A model generated the notes under the pieces. It made no database searches, was not told the DNA's origin, and was given only the letters and a program-made list of their open reading frames with translations. A DNA stretch of 64,000 nt from an uncultured Planococcus sp. (GTDB taxonomy: Bacteria; Bacillota; Bacilli; Bacillales_A; Planococcaceae), in assembly GCA_947493585.1 (NCBI GenBank), contig CANLRI010000001.1, forward strand, positions 496,001 to 560,000, read 5' to 3'. The number at the start of each line of letters is the position of its first letter. The stretch's first letter is position 1. Positions 1 through 6,788 of the stretch are shown one piece after another. The translations under genes were made by a program, and so were the position numbers.

Positions 1-240
1 TGCTATCCAAAAGGTGATTTGTTGGTCGGCGATCAGGACGTATTGATGGGGGTCATCGGCGACAGCGAGTTTTATATGCATAAGAGCCAGTTTGACTATT
101 GGAGCCATACGCAATTGATCATTGATGTCGTGCCTGGGCGCGGCGGGATGTTCTCGCTTGAAGGAGCAGAAGGAAAACGATTCTTGACCCGCTCACGCGC
201 ATTCACGGCAGAAGAAACTGAAGAACTGCAAAAACAATAA
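1..240 (+). CDS. DUF779 family protein, 3' part only
   Basis: The reading frame is open from the first base, so the true start lies outside the window; 79 residues and the stop are present. The visible part begins CYPKGDLLVGDQDV and contains the DVVPGRGGMFSLE stretch and FLTRSR near the end, which I recognise from DUF779 proteins. Members are small, of unknown biochemistry, and often sit directly after an aldehyde dehydrogenase gene, so such a gene may lie just upstream (inference). A strong terminator follows within 10 bases, so this is the last gene of its unit. Confidence 0.7.
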   Translation, partial: CYPKGDLLVGDQDVLMGVIGDSEFYMHKSQFDYWSHTQLIIDVVPGRGGMFSLEGAEGKRFLTRSRAFTAEETEELQKQ

Positions 241-247
241 GTGGAAG

Positions 248-278
248 TCCCGGATGTTCGACATCTGGGATTTTTTTT
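248..278 (+). terminator. Rho-independent terminator after DUF779 gene
   Basis: A 10-bp stem (TCCCGGATGT with ACATCTGGGA, one G-T pair) closes a 3-base loop and is followed by eight T residues. Confidence 0.85.
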
Positions 279-422
279 ACGTTTATTGTTAAAAAGAAAG
301 CACGTCAAACAAAGAGCGGAAAAGGCGTTCATGGAGCCGTTTTCATCCTTTTTCAAGAGGGTCAATCGTGGAAAAAAAGGCGCCAAAATGCTATAATGAT
401 AGAATGAAAGGTGGTCATCCAT

Positions 423-611
423 GTGACGAATTTAGCTAACCGGGTATCCCATGAACAAGCCAATCACGCGATTTCCTGCGCCGCACACTCTCTCGTAACG
501 GAAGGGTTTGATGTGACCCATGAAGACCGGAATTTTGTCCGCTCTGTCCTGACCGGAGAACGGACGGAAGCTCAATTCCACCAGGCCATCAAAGCACGCT
601 TCGATGTCTAA
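423..611 (+). CDS. VbhA-like antitoxin of a Fic toxin
   Basis: A 62-residue protein that should hold the downstream Fic enzyme inactive. It carries SLVTEG at about residues 23-28, which fits the class I Fic inhibition motif [S/T]xxxE[G/N], where the Glu blocks ATP gamma-phosphate placement. The C-terminal half (SVLTGERTEAQF) matches the VbhA/YhfG antitoxin domain. I chose the GTG at 423 because AAAGGTGG at 407-414 is well spaced for it; a GTG at 411 would overlap that site. Its last 8 bases overlap the toxin start, typical of translational coupling. A TATAAT at 392-397 may be the -10 box, with only a weak -35. Confidence 0.75.
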   Translation: MTNLANRVSHEQANHAISCAAHSLVTEGFDVTHEDRNFVRSVLTGERTEAQFHQAIKARFDV

Positions 612-1191
612 ATACCAGCACACGTCCATGTATTGCTACCCTGGATCCGATGTGCTGGTGAATGCGTTCGATATCCGAGATGAAGACAAGCTCAAGGAAT
701 TAGAGACGGTCTATGCGCTATATCGCTTGTCGGAACTGCAACTACAAAAGCCGAAAGATCCATCTGATCTCAACGTGTTTCTCGATATCCACCGCTGCTT
801 GCTGCAGGACGTCTACCCGTTTGCCGGCAAGCTGCGCGAGGAAATGACGTCCAAAGGAAGTTCGACTTTCGCCCACCCTAAACACTTGGATGGACAGCTG
901 AAACAGCTTTTTGATGAATTGGCTGAAGAAGCTTATCTGAAAGGCTTAACGAAAGACGTTTTTATCCAGCGTCTCGCCCATTATTTGGCGGAATTGAATG
1001 CGCTCCACCCCTTCCGTGAAGGCAATGGCAGGGCAGTGCGTGAATTCGCCCGCCAGCTGGCATTGAATGCCGGTTATCGGTTGGATTGGGCGAGAATCGA
1101 AGAACCTGCCCATATTATTAACGCATTTGTGGACTCCTTTAATAAAGACAATGAGCGCCTGGAAGTTTTATTGGGCGAAGTCATCAGTTGA
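604..1191 (+). CDS. Fic family AMP-transferase toxin
   Basis: A 195-residue Fic-domain protein expected to transfer AMP from ATP to a hydroxyl side chain of a target protein. The complete catalytic motif HPFREGNGRAVR is at residues 135-146, with the catalytic His at 135 and the phosphate-binding GNGR; a YPFAGKLR segment near residue 71 fits the flap that positions the target. Nothing is missing, so it should be active once freed from the antitoxin. It overlaps the antitoxin gene by 8 bases and the unit ends in a shared terminator. In VbhT-like systems the targets are DNA gyrase and topoisomerase IV (family knowledge); the target here is not visible. Confidence 0.88.
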   Translation: MSKYQHTSMYCYPGSDVLVNAFDIRDEDKLKELETVYALYRLSELQLQKPKDPSDLNVFLDIHRCLLQDVYPFAGKLREEMTSKGSSTFAHPKHLDGQLKQLFDELAEEAYLKGLTKDVFIQRLAHYLAELNALHPFREGNGRAVREFARQLALNAGYRLDWARIEEPAHIINAFVDSFNKDNERLEVLLGEVIS

Positions 1192-1219
1192 GTGTGCCAA
1201 CCGGGTGCATCTCGACAGA

Positions 1220-1264
1220 AAAATAGGCTGAAGTGGCAGGCAACCTGTCGCTTCAGCCTATTTT
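1220..1264. terminator. Bidirectional terminator between fic and AAC(3)-like gene
   Basis: A long inverted repeat built on AAAATAGGCTGAAG and CTTCAGCCTATTTT, with A-rich and T-rich flanks that let it serve both converging genes. Confidence 0.85.
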
Positions 1265-1266
1265 GT

Positions 1267-2094
1267 TTAATTTTTTTGTTCCTGCTGTTCTTGCGGTGCT
1301 GGATTTTTCTGCAGCCATTCGGTAGCGAACTCAACGAGCGGACGCATTTCTGTGAGCTGGATTTCAGCCTGTCCAAGAACGCCTTGAGTAATAGTTCCAG
1401 GAAAGTCTTTGGCGATTTCCGGGAAGCGGTCTGAATCCATATCCACGCAATCGTACGCGGCCCATTGCCGCTCTCCATTAATGTACATCGCTGCGCCTTG
1501 CGGAGAAGTTGTACGTTCAGGCTGTAGAAACTCTGCGTGATGAAGAGCAGTGCATGAATCGAACCCGGTGCCGATCAGCAGAATTTTCACTGGATGCCCC
1601 ATCATTTTGCCAAGAGGCGAAGTGGTGCCAAACGAATCTTCGAGCGGCTGTTCAGTCATCCATTCCGCAGCAAGCCTTCCCCAGGCGATAAATGAGTGAG
1701 TCGGATGAGGGCTTCGGATCGTCGCCGGATGGCGGTGGAGACATTCGGGTATTTTCCCCATTCCGCGCATATTTGTCAGGTCAGGATCATATGCCGGCAT
1801 TTGGTCACGTGTCGGCTGATGCCAATTTTCAGGAATTGGCGGAGCCATCCAATAAACAGGGTCCGAATTATCGGCAGACTGGGAAGGCATGACAAGAGTG
1901 CCCTCAGGAGTGATGACTTCCATCAAAGCTTCAACTACGGCCTGTGCACCTCCGGCAATCCACCCCATTGACTTCAGCGAGGAATGGACCATCAAGTGAT
2001 CGCCCGCAGCGATCCCGAGTTCCTGCAGTTGCTGCTTCAGTGAGTCCTTGCATTGAAAATCGGGTGTGTTCAGAATTTGAAAAAGATCAGACAT
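1267..2094 (-). CDS. Aminoglycoside N3-acetyltransferase (AAC(3)) family protein
   Basis: A 275-residue member of the AAC(3)/YokD family, which moves an acetyl group from acetyl-CoA to an amine, in the resistance members the 3-amino group of aminoglycosides. Family landmarks: HLMVHSSLKSMGWIAGG near residue 35, a PEGTLVMPSQ segment, HPTHSFIAWG and the catalytic-site-like SFGTTSPLGKM. The start at 2094 (MSDLFQ) is preferred over 2127 because GGGGGA lies 9 bases before it, while the upstream ATG has no ribosome site. It is convergent with fic. Chromosomal homologues often have unknown substrates, so resistance cannot be assumed. Confidence 0.85.
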   Translation of the reverse strand: MSDLFQILNTPDFQCKDSLKQQLQELGIAAGDHLMVHSSLKSMGWIAGGAQAVVEALMEVITPEGTLVMPSQSADNSDPVYWMAPPIPENWHQPTRDQMPAYDPDLTNMRGMGKIPECLHRHPATIRSPHPTHSFIAWGRLAAEWMTEQPLEDSFGTTSPLGKMMGHPVKILLIGTGFDSCTALHHAEFLQPERTTSPQGAAMYINGERQWAAYDCVDMDSDRFPEIAKDFPGTITQGVLGQAEIQLTEMRPLVEFATEWLQKNPAPQEQQEQKN

Positions 2095-2228
2095 GGACTT
2101 GATTCCCCCTTTTTTCCACTTTACCATAAGGAGGAATTTCGGTTTTATTTTCCGGTCGAATAAACACTGTGTGGATTGAAAATTACTGCAGCGGGAATAG
2201 CCTTAAAGAAGAAAGAGGAGGAGAATAT

Positions 2229-2705
2229 ATGGAAGCGAAACCTATGCGTGAATCACGGACGATACAGACGAAGCTGGTGCTTCCGCCTGACACCAATCAT
2301 ATGGAATCGATCTTTGGCGGGAAAGTGCTCGCTTATATCGATGAAATCGCCGGAATCTCAGCGATGAAACATGCGAGCCGCCACATTGTCGTGACGGCCT
2401 CGATCGACTCGGTGGATTTCCTGTCGTCTGCAAAAGTCGGAGATGTTCTGGAATTGGAGGCGAACGTCACATCAACCGGAAAAACTTCGATGGAAGTGTA
2501 TGTGCGCGTTAAATCGAAGAACCTGGAAACCGGGGAAGAGCGTTTGACGACCGAATCATTTTTGACTTTGGTCGCGATCGGCGAGAATGGGAAGCCGACG
2601 CCAGTCCCACCGGTCTATCCTGAGACTGAAGGCGAGAAGCTGTTTTTTGATTCCGCACCCGCGCGGCGAGAACACCGGAAACAACGCGCAAAGACGCCAA
2701 GATAA
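2229..2705 (+). CDS. Acyl-CoA thioesterase, hotdog fold
   Basis: A 158-residue cytosolic hotdog thioesterase that should hydrolyse acyl-CoA to free acid and CoA. Visible family features are NHMESIFGGKVLAYIDE (the helix carrying the acidic residue), VTASIDSVDFL, and the GKTSMEVYVRV strand; the C-terminal tail is basic (RREHRKQRAKTPR). It resembles B. subtilis YkhA in length and order of motifs. Start chosen at 2229 because AGAGGAGGAGAAT precedes it; the longer frame to 2169 lacks a site. It is convergent with the DUF421 gene and shares a terminator with it. Confidence 0.88.
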   Translation: MEAKPMRESRTIQTKLVLPPDTNHMESIFGGKVLAYIDEIAGISAMKHASRHIVVTASIDSVDFLSSAKVGDVLELEANVTSTGKTSMEVYVRVKSKNLETGEERLTTESFLTLVAIGENGKPTPVPPVYPETEGEKLFFDSAPARREHRKQRAKTPR

Positions 2706-2734
2706 AAAAAGGATCCTACAAGGGATCCTTTTTT
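2704..2734. terminator. Bidirectional terminator
   Basis: AAAAGGATCC and GGATCCTTTTTT arms around a short loop, between the thioesterase and DUF421 genes. Confidence 0.85.
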
Positions 2735-3234
2735 GCTTGCGCTTTAACATTGGCAAGGGCATTACCTGCTTGAGTGGTGATGACTGACATGCTGCCGTCC
2801 GTCTCGAGAATGACCGCTTTGACCTTACTTAAGTCGCCTTCGCCTGAATTGCGCACTGCCTGCATGATTTCAATATCCTTGATGCGTTCGTCACGCATGG
2901 CCTGTTCCAGGAATTCGCCTTCCGAAAACAATAGCCTCGGCTCTGACTTGATCAGTTTATTGAAGCTTTTCGAACGAACTGCCGTGAACGTGATTAAATA
3001 CTGCAGGACAATGAGGACGGCAAATGCGGTAAGGCCTTCCCATAAACTCAGTTTGCTGTCGAGTAGGATGGTGGCCAAGGTCGAACCTAAAGCAACAGTC
3101 ACGACGAGATCGAAAGCATTAAGCTTTGTCAAAGTACGTTTGCCGGAAGTTCTTAAGAATAGCAATAACCCGATATACGCTAGCACGCCTACCGTCACAA
3201 TGCGGATAAAGCTATCCCAAGTAATTTCAAACAT
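2716..3234 (-). CDS. DUF421 membrane protein (YetF/YkjA type)
   Basis: A 172-residue membrane protein. The N-terminal 90 residues hold three hydrophobic segments (around 8-25, 40-57 and 66-85) with the family signature RTSGKRTLTKLNAFDLVVTVA; the C-terminal cytosolic part has the DUF421 beta-rich region EPRLLFSEGEF, RNSGEGDLSKVKAVILETDG. B. subtilis has several paralogues, some linked to spores; the biochemical function is unknown. The ribosome site AAAGGAGGAAGAGC is ideal. The stop lies inside the shared terminator. Confidence 0.88.
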   Translation of the reverse strand: MFEITWDSFIRIVTVGVLAYIGLLLFLRTSGKRTLTKLNAFDLVVTVALGSTLATILLDSKLSLWEGLTAFAVLIVLQYLITFTAVRSKSFNKLIKSEPRLLFSEGEFLEQAMRDERIKDIEIMQAVRNSGEGDLSKVKAVILETDGSMSVITTQAGNALANVKAQAKKDPL

Positions 3235-3272
3235 ATGCTCTTCCTCCTTTTTGAGGTGGGAAACGATAAGTT

Positions 3273-3446
3273 GGACTTATCAACATGTGGATAAGTCCAT
3301 AATAACTGAAAATCGACTGTAAATTTAGACATTTACCCACATAACCCACGGAATCTTGTTAATTATTGTGCATAACTGCTGTTTTTCCGCATATATTAAG
3401 GGATTTCCCTGCAAGCAGGGCAGCAAAACCGTATTTTGTGGATAGC
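3273..3446. promoter_or_regulatory. Cluster of DnaA-box-like sites in intergenic region 3235-3573
   Basis: The 339-base gap between the DUF421 gene and the next gene starts with a 26-bp near-perfect palindrome (3273-3298) whose two halves hold TTATCAACA and, on the other strand, TTATCCACA, an exact DnaA box. Further on TGTGCATAA (about 3368) fits TTATNCACA and TGTGGATAG (about 3438) is one base off. The stretch is AT-rich. A DnaA-binding cluster away from oriC is one reading; chance is the other. Confidence 0.4.
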
Positions 3447-3573
3447 TTTGGCAAGGAAAGAAAAAATCCGCAGTCATGAAATGAGCTCTGTCACAAAGCA
3501 CTGCGTTTTTTCTGTTCAAGCCATCTTATTTCGGGAATAAGGGGAGCAAAGAGCTAAGAGGAGAGGTGAAAAG

Positions 3574-3786
3574 ATGGAAGCAGTCCGCAATACTTTCCGC
3601 TTTTTGGGCATGGGTGTCTTCTTCTTCAGTATTGCTTTATTTCTACTGACAGCAGTGAACAATTGGATTGGGTTTACATCGGCCGTTTGGCTGAGCGGCC
3701 CATTTTGGCGCGTGTACGTGTTTTTCGCAGTTTCCGGCATTTTATTGTATATCTTGATTACCTTCAGGCGAAAAAAAGACGAATAA
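3574..3786 (+). CDS. Small two-helix membrane protein, unknown function
   Basis: A 70-residue protein I cannot place in a named family. It has two hydrophobic helices, about residues 12-28 (LGMGVFFFSIALFLLTA) and 44-64, joined by a short loop with aromatic residues, and ends in a charged tail RRKKDE that should face the cytosol. A good ribosome site (AGAGGAGAGGTGAAAAG) and a following bidirectional terminator support a real single-gene unit. Confidence 0.65.
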   Translation: MEAVRNTFRFLGMGVFFFSIALFLLTAVNNWIGFTSAVWLSGPFWRVYVFFAVSGILLYILITFRRKKDE

Positions 3787-3787
3787 A

Positions 3788-3814
3788 AAAGCACCGGAAT
3801 GTTTCCGGTGCTTT
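3788..3814. terminator. Bidirectional terminator
   Basis: AAAGCACCGGAA and TTCCGGTGCTTT with a 3-base loop, between the small membrane protein and the SEC-C gene. Confidence 0.85.
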
Positions 3815-3820
3815 GCTCAA

Positions 3821-4840
3821 TTATTTTTTAGCAAGCAGTTCTTCGAAATAAGAACCGAACTCTTTAGAGCGTTTCAAGATCGTGCTTGACGAAACGCCGA
3901 ATTTCTCACTCAAGTCTTTTGCAGAAAGCATCGGCCCTTGAATCAGTTCATGGTCTTGCAAGAAACGCCAGTAGCCGGCAACGAGTGCTTCGGGTTTCTG
4001 GACAGTCGGCTGCTGGCTGACCAAGTAGCTGTTGAGGATACTAGTCACATTGGTCACGGTTTCTTCGTCGAAGTCCGCTTCGTCAATGTGTTTTTTCAAT
4101 TCGTCCATGACGGATTGATGTTCCGGGGAAAGCTCGATGCTTTCTTCGACAGCGCCTGTGGAATACTGGACGATATGCTCGACCACTTCGAGATAATGCT
4201 CGCGAAGATAGTCTTCGCTCGCTGATGCGCCTTTTTCTTCAATGCGTTTTTGCAGCTGCTCAAAGAATGGGGCAAATTTGCCGACAATCGTCAAATAGCC
4301 ATTCAAGAATAGGATACCTTGTTCGCCTGCGCGCGCATCCGGCAGAAGAATCGCAAGAAGACCTTGGTTTTCTTCCATATCCGTTGGCGGCTGGTCTGCC
4401 ATGACGTAAGTTTCACCGGTAAAGGCATCTTTCAATTCCGCTTTTTCTGTATCGCCTGAGACCAATTGGCCGAGGAATACACGGAAGTTGGACCATTTTT
4501 CCAACACTTCTTGCGTTGTTGGGCGTTGCGTCTGCTCGATTTGCTTAGACAGGAAGTTTTGCCATAGTTCCGGTTTTTGCATGAACAGGAAGTTTTCGAT
4601 GACAAAAGCTTGTGCATCGTTTTCCGCCATCGATTTCATCAAGCGCGGCTGCCATTCTTGTTGGAGCGCGCGGAAATCCGTTAGCTGATCACGGTTCGGG
4701 TTTTCCGAGAAGAATTGCTGTCTGACTTGGAACAGCTCTTCGTTCACCAGATCATTGATGGAAACTGTCTGTTGTTTCCCGTGACATTTTTTATATTTCT
4801 TTCCGCTGCCACATGGACACGGATCATTTCTTCCTACCAT
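3821..4840 (-). CDS. SEC-C metal-binding domain protein
   Basis: A 339-residue protein that begins with a zinc-binding SEC-C motif, [19 protein letters not shown] (CxC...CH), of the kind found at the C-terminus of SecA but here at the N-terminus. The rest is largely helical and acidic; the final 45 residues ([24 protein letters not shown]) read like a helix-turn-helix, so nucleic-acid or ribosome-related binding is possible. Start set at ATG 4840 with AGGTG six bases upstream; a GTG at 4849 overlaps that site. Function unknown beyond the motif. Confidence 0.75.
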   Translation of the reverse strand: MVGRNDPCPCGSGKKYKKCHGKQQTVSINDLVNEELFQVRQQFFSENPNRDQLTDFRALQQEWQPRLMKSMAENDAQAFVIENFLFMQKPELWQNFLSKQIEQTQRPTTQEVLEKWSNFRVFLGQLVSGDTEKAELKDAFTGETYVMADQPPTDMEENQGLLAILLPDARAGEQGILFLNGYLTIVGKFAPFFEQLQKRIEEKGASASEDYLREHYLEVVEHIVQYSTGAVEESIELSPEHQSVMDELKKHIDEADFDEETVTNVTSILNSYLVSQQPTVQKPEALVAGYWRFLQDHELIQGPMLSAKDLSEKFGVSSSTILKRSKEFGSYFEELLAKK

Positions 4841-4947
4841 TCTAATCACCTACATTTTTTCTTGAGTGTAACATAAAATCTTTCGGCGCTCAAAAGTCTG
4901 ACGATTCAGACGTCTAAACAGCCTTATTTCTCCTTGTAATTCCCATA

Positions 4948-5850
4948 TTAAGAAAATAAACGGAAGCTTAATCCTTCGAGCACGTGGTGGGGCACAAAGA
5001 ACCTGGCCGTCACGAGAGGGTCAACAACTTGACTGATCTGTGTTTCGCCGGTTGCGCTCATGAGCATGGTCATTTCGCTGACGGATAAGTGGGATTGAGG
5101 CAGCAACAAATCAATCATCTCTTCAACCGCAGTCGAAACAGCTTCGTCCAAAGTCATCGCGGAGACGAGATACGCCAAGCCTTCTTCATTTTCGAGCAAA
5201 GGATGTTTTAAATGGCTGCCTTTGATGACGTCGAATTGGACAGTGGCGCTGCCGGGTACTTCAATGCCGGAAACGCTGATTTCCCCATCTCCCATCGCCG
5301 CATGGAAATCCCCAAGTGCAAACAGTGCGCCTTCAACCGCCACGGGGAAATAAAGCGTTGCGCCTTTTGTGATCAGTTTCGTATCCATATTGCCGCCGTG
5401 TGCACCAGGGGTTCCGCATGAAACGGGTTCGCCTTTCGGTGCGACGCCGATCACGCCGATCATCGGATTTAATGGAAGGTGCAGGCGGTCGTTAAAGACC
5501 GCCTTACCATTTTGGATGGGAATGATTTTCGATTCCATCGATTCCATCCGGTGGCCCATGACGCCGAGATCCGGCCCTGTAACCATGACGCCTTGCTCGC
5601 CGATTTCAAGGTCTTTGATCTCTACTTTCAAGACATCCCCGATCTCGGCCCCTTCAATGAATATCGGCCCTGTGGCGGGATTCACTTGATCCCAATCAAT
5701 GGCTGCGACTTCTTGGTCGCTTGATTGAATCTGGTTTTTAAAGCAATCGAATGTGTCGATCTTCACGGTATCGCCGGCCGCTGCCCGCAAGCTCGGTTTG
5801 TGTGTGTTGGAAAAAGCATAAATGACATCTTGCGCAGGCAATGTTTTCAT
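4948..5850 (-). CDS. Acetamidase/formamidase family protein
   Basis: A 300-residue FmdA/AmdA-family amidohydrolase, expected to release ammonia from a short amide such as formamide or acetamide. Landmarks are SLRAAAGDTVKIDTFDC, the NPATGPIFIEGAEIGDVL strand, the metal-site region GAHGGNMD and LGDFHAAMGDGE. All metal-site candidates (His in GAHGG, Asp in NMD, His in DFHA) are present. Start 5850 has AAGGAGTGG upstream; the longer frame to 5874 does not. It stands alone, divergent from the signal peptidase gene. Confidence 0.85.
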   Translation of the reverse strand: MKTLPAQDVIYAFSNTHKPSLRAAAGDTVKIDTFDCFKNQIQSSDQEVAAIDWDQVNPATGPIFIEGAEIGDVLKVEIKDLEIGEQGVMVTGPDLGVMGHRMESMESKIIPIQNGKAVFNDRLHLPLNPMIGVIGVAPKGEPVSCGTPGAHGGNMDTKLITKGATLYFPVAVEGALFALGDFHAAMGDGEISVSGIEVPGSATVQFDVIKGSHLKHPLLENEEGLAYLVSAMTLDEAVSTAVEEMIDLLLPQSHLSVSEMTMLMSATGETQISQVVDPLVTARFFVPHHVLEGLSFRLFS

Positions 5851-6002
5851 CAATTCCACTCCTTTTATATTCAAATAGAAAGCTAAGTTGTGTCTGATAA
5901 TTCTTTCAACTCACATGCTTTCATTATCGGATAAGAAATCTCAGAGTGCAAGGCGTGAAGCGCTATAGTAAACTAGAGAAAAAAGTGGGCGGAGGAGAGC
6001 TA

Positions 6003-6524
6003 GTGTACGAAGATCCAGTCAAAGAAATGCTTGTATGGATGAAAGTGCTGCTGCTGACGGCGTTCATTATTTTTGGGGTTCGCCACTTTCTGTTCGAGCC
6101 GGTTATCGTCGAAGGCGGATCGATGCAGCCAAGCTATCACGAAGATGATAAATTAGTCTTGAGCAAAGCGACAACGATCGCCAACTTCGATACAATCGTG
6201 TTTTTCGCGCCAGACGGCACCCGTTTCATCAAGCGAGTCATTGGGGTTCCGGGCGACCGTATCGAGATGTCTGGCAGGGAAATTATTCTGAATGGACAGC
6301 CGCTGGACGAACCCTATTTAGATGCGGCAGGACACGATGAGTTCATGGCCCAGCCCCAGTTGGCCAGCGAATTTTCAGTTCCCGCGGATTGCTATTATGT
6401 CCTCGGCGACAACCGTGGCAATAGCACGGATTCACGCGTACTGGGATTTATCCAGAAACAGGACGTTATTGGTGAAGTGAAATTCCGCTTCGCCCCGTTA
6501 AAGCAGTTCGGGTTCGTGGAATGA
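6003..6524 (+). CDS. lepB: Signal peptidase I
   Basis: A 173-residue membrane-bound type I signal peptidase that cleaves signal peptides from exported proteins on the outer face of the membrane. One N-terminal helix (about residues 10-28) precedes the catalytic GGSMQPS with Ser40; the general base is Lys77 in FIKRVIGVPGD; the C-terminal signature GDNRGNSTDSRVLG is complete. Size and layout match the Sip proteins of Bacillus. Start is a GTG at 6003 because GGAGGAG sits at 5991-5997; the ORF reads further back to 5946 without a ribosome site. It lies next to a secreted phosphoesterase but in a separate unit. Confidence 0.92.
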   Translation: MYEDPVKEMLVWMKVLLLTAFIIFGVRHFLFEPVIVEGGSMQPSYHEDDKLVLSKATTIANFDTIVFFAPDGTRFIKRVIGVPGDRIEMSGREIILNGQPLDEPYLDAAGHDEFMAQPQLASEFSVPADCYYVLGDNRGNSTDSRVLGFIQKQDVIGEVKFRFAPLKQFGFVE

Positions 6525-6540
6525 AACATAAATTTTAGCT

Positions 6541-6585
6541 AAAGCTTTTACTGTTGAGCATGCGCTCTTCGGGAAAAGCTTTTTT
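6541..6585 (+). terminator. Terminator after signal peptidase gene
   Basis: Nine-bp arms AAAGCTTTT and AAAAGCTTT with a 24-base loop followed by T residues. The 200 bases after it are strongly AT-rich and should hold the promoter of the next gene; I cannot pick out one. Confidence 0.65.
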
Positions 6586-6788
6586 AATTGGCCGCGATTC
6601 TATTTTCAAATAGGGATGAGATGTTTCTTAATAAATAGCTATGAATATATAAATAGAATTTCAATTCCTTTTAAATAGTTCTAAATATTCACATTTTATT
6701 TCTTTTTAGTTCAATTGAATTATGATAAAATTTAATTACTGAATATTTGAAAAATAATAGATCGGATTGTTTATGAAGGGGTGGGGAA

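Noticed and set aside
2170..2200. Possible SigB promoter (GATTGA-N13-GGGAAT) before the thioesterase gene
   Set aside because: The -35 matches in only four of six positions and the start codon is close; chance is as likely.
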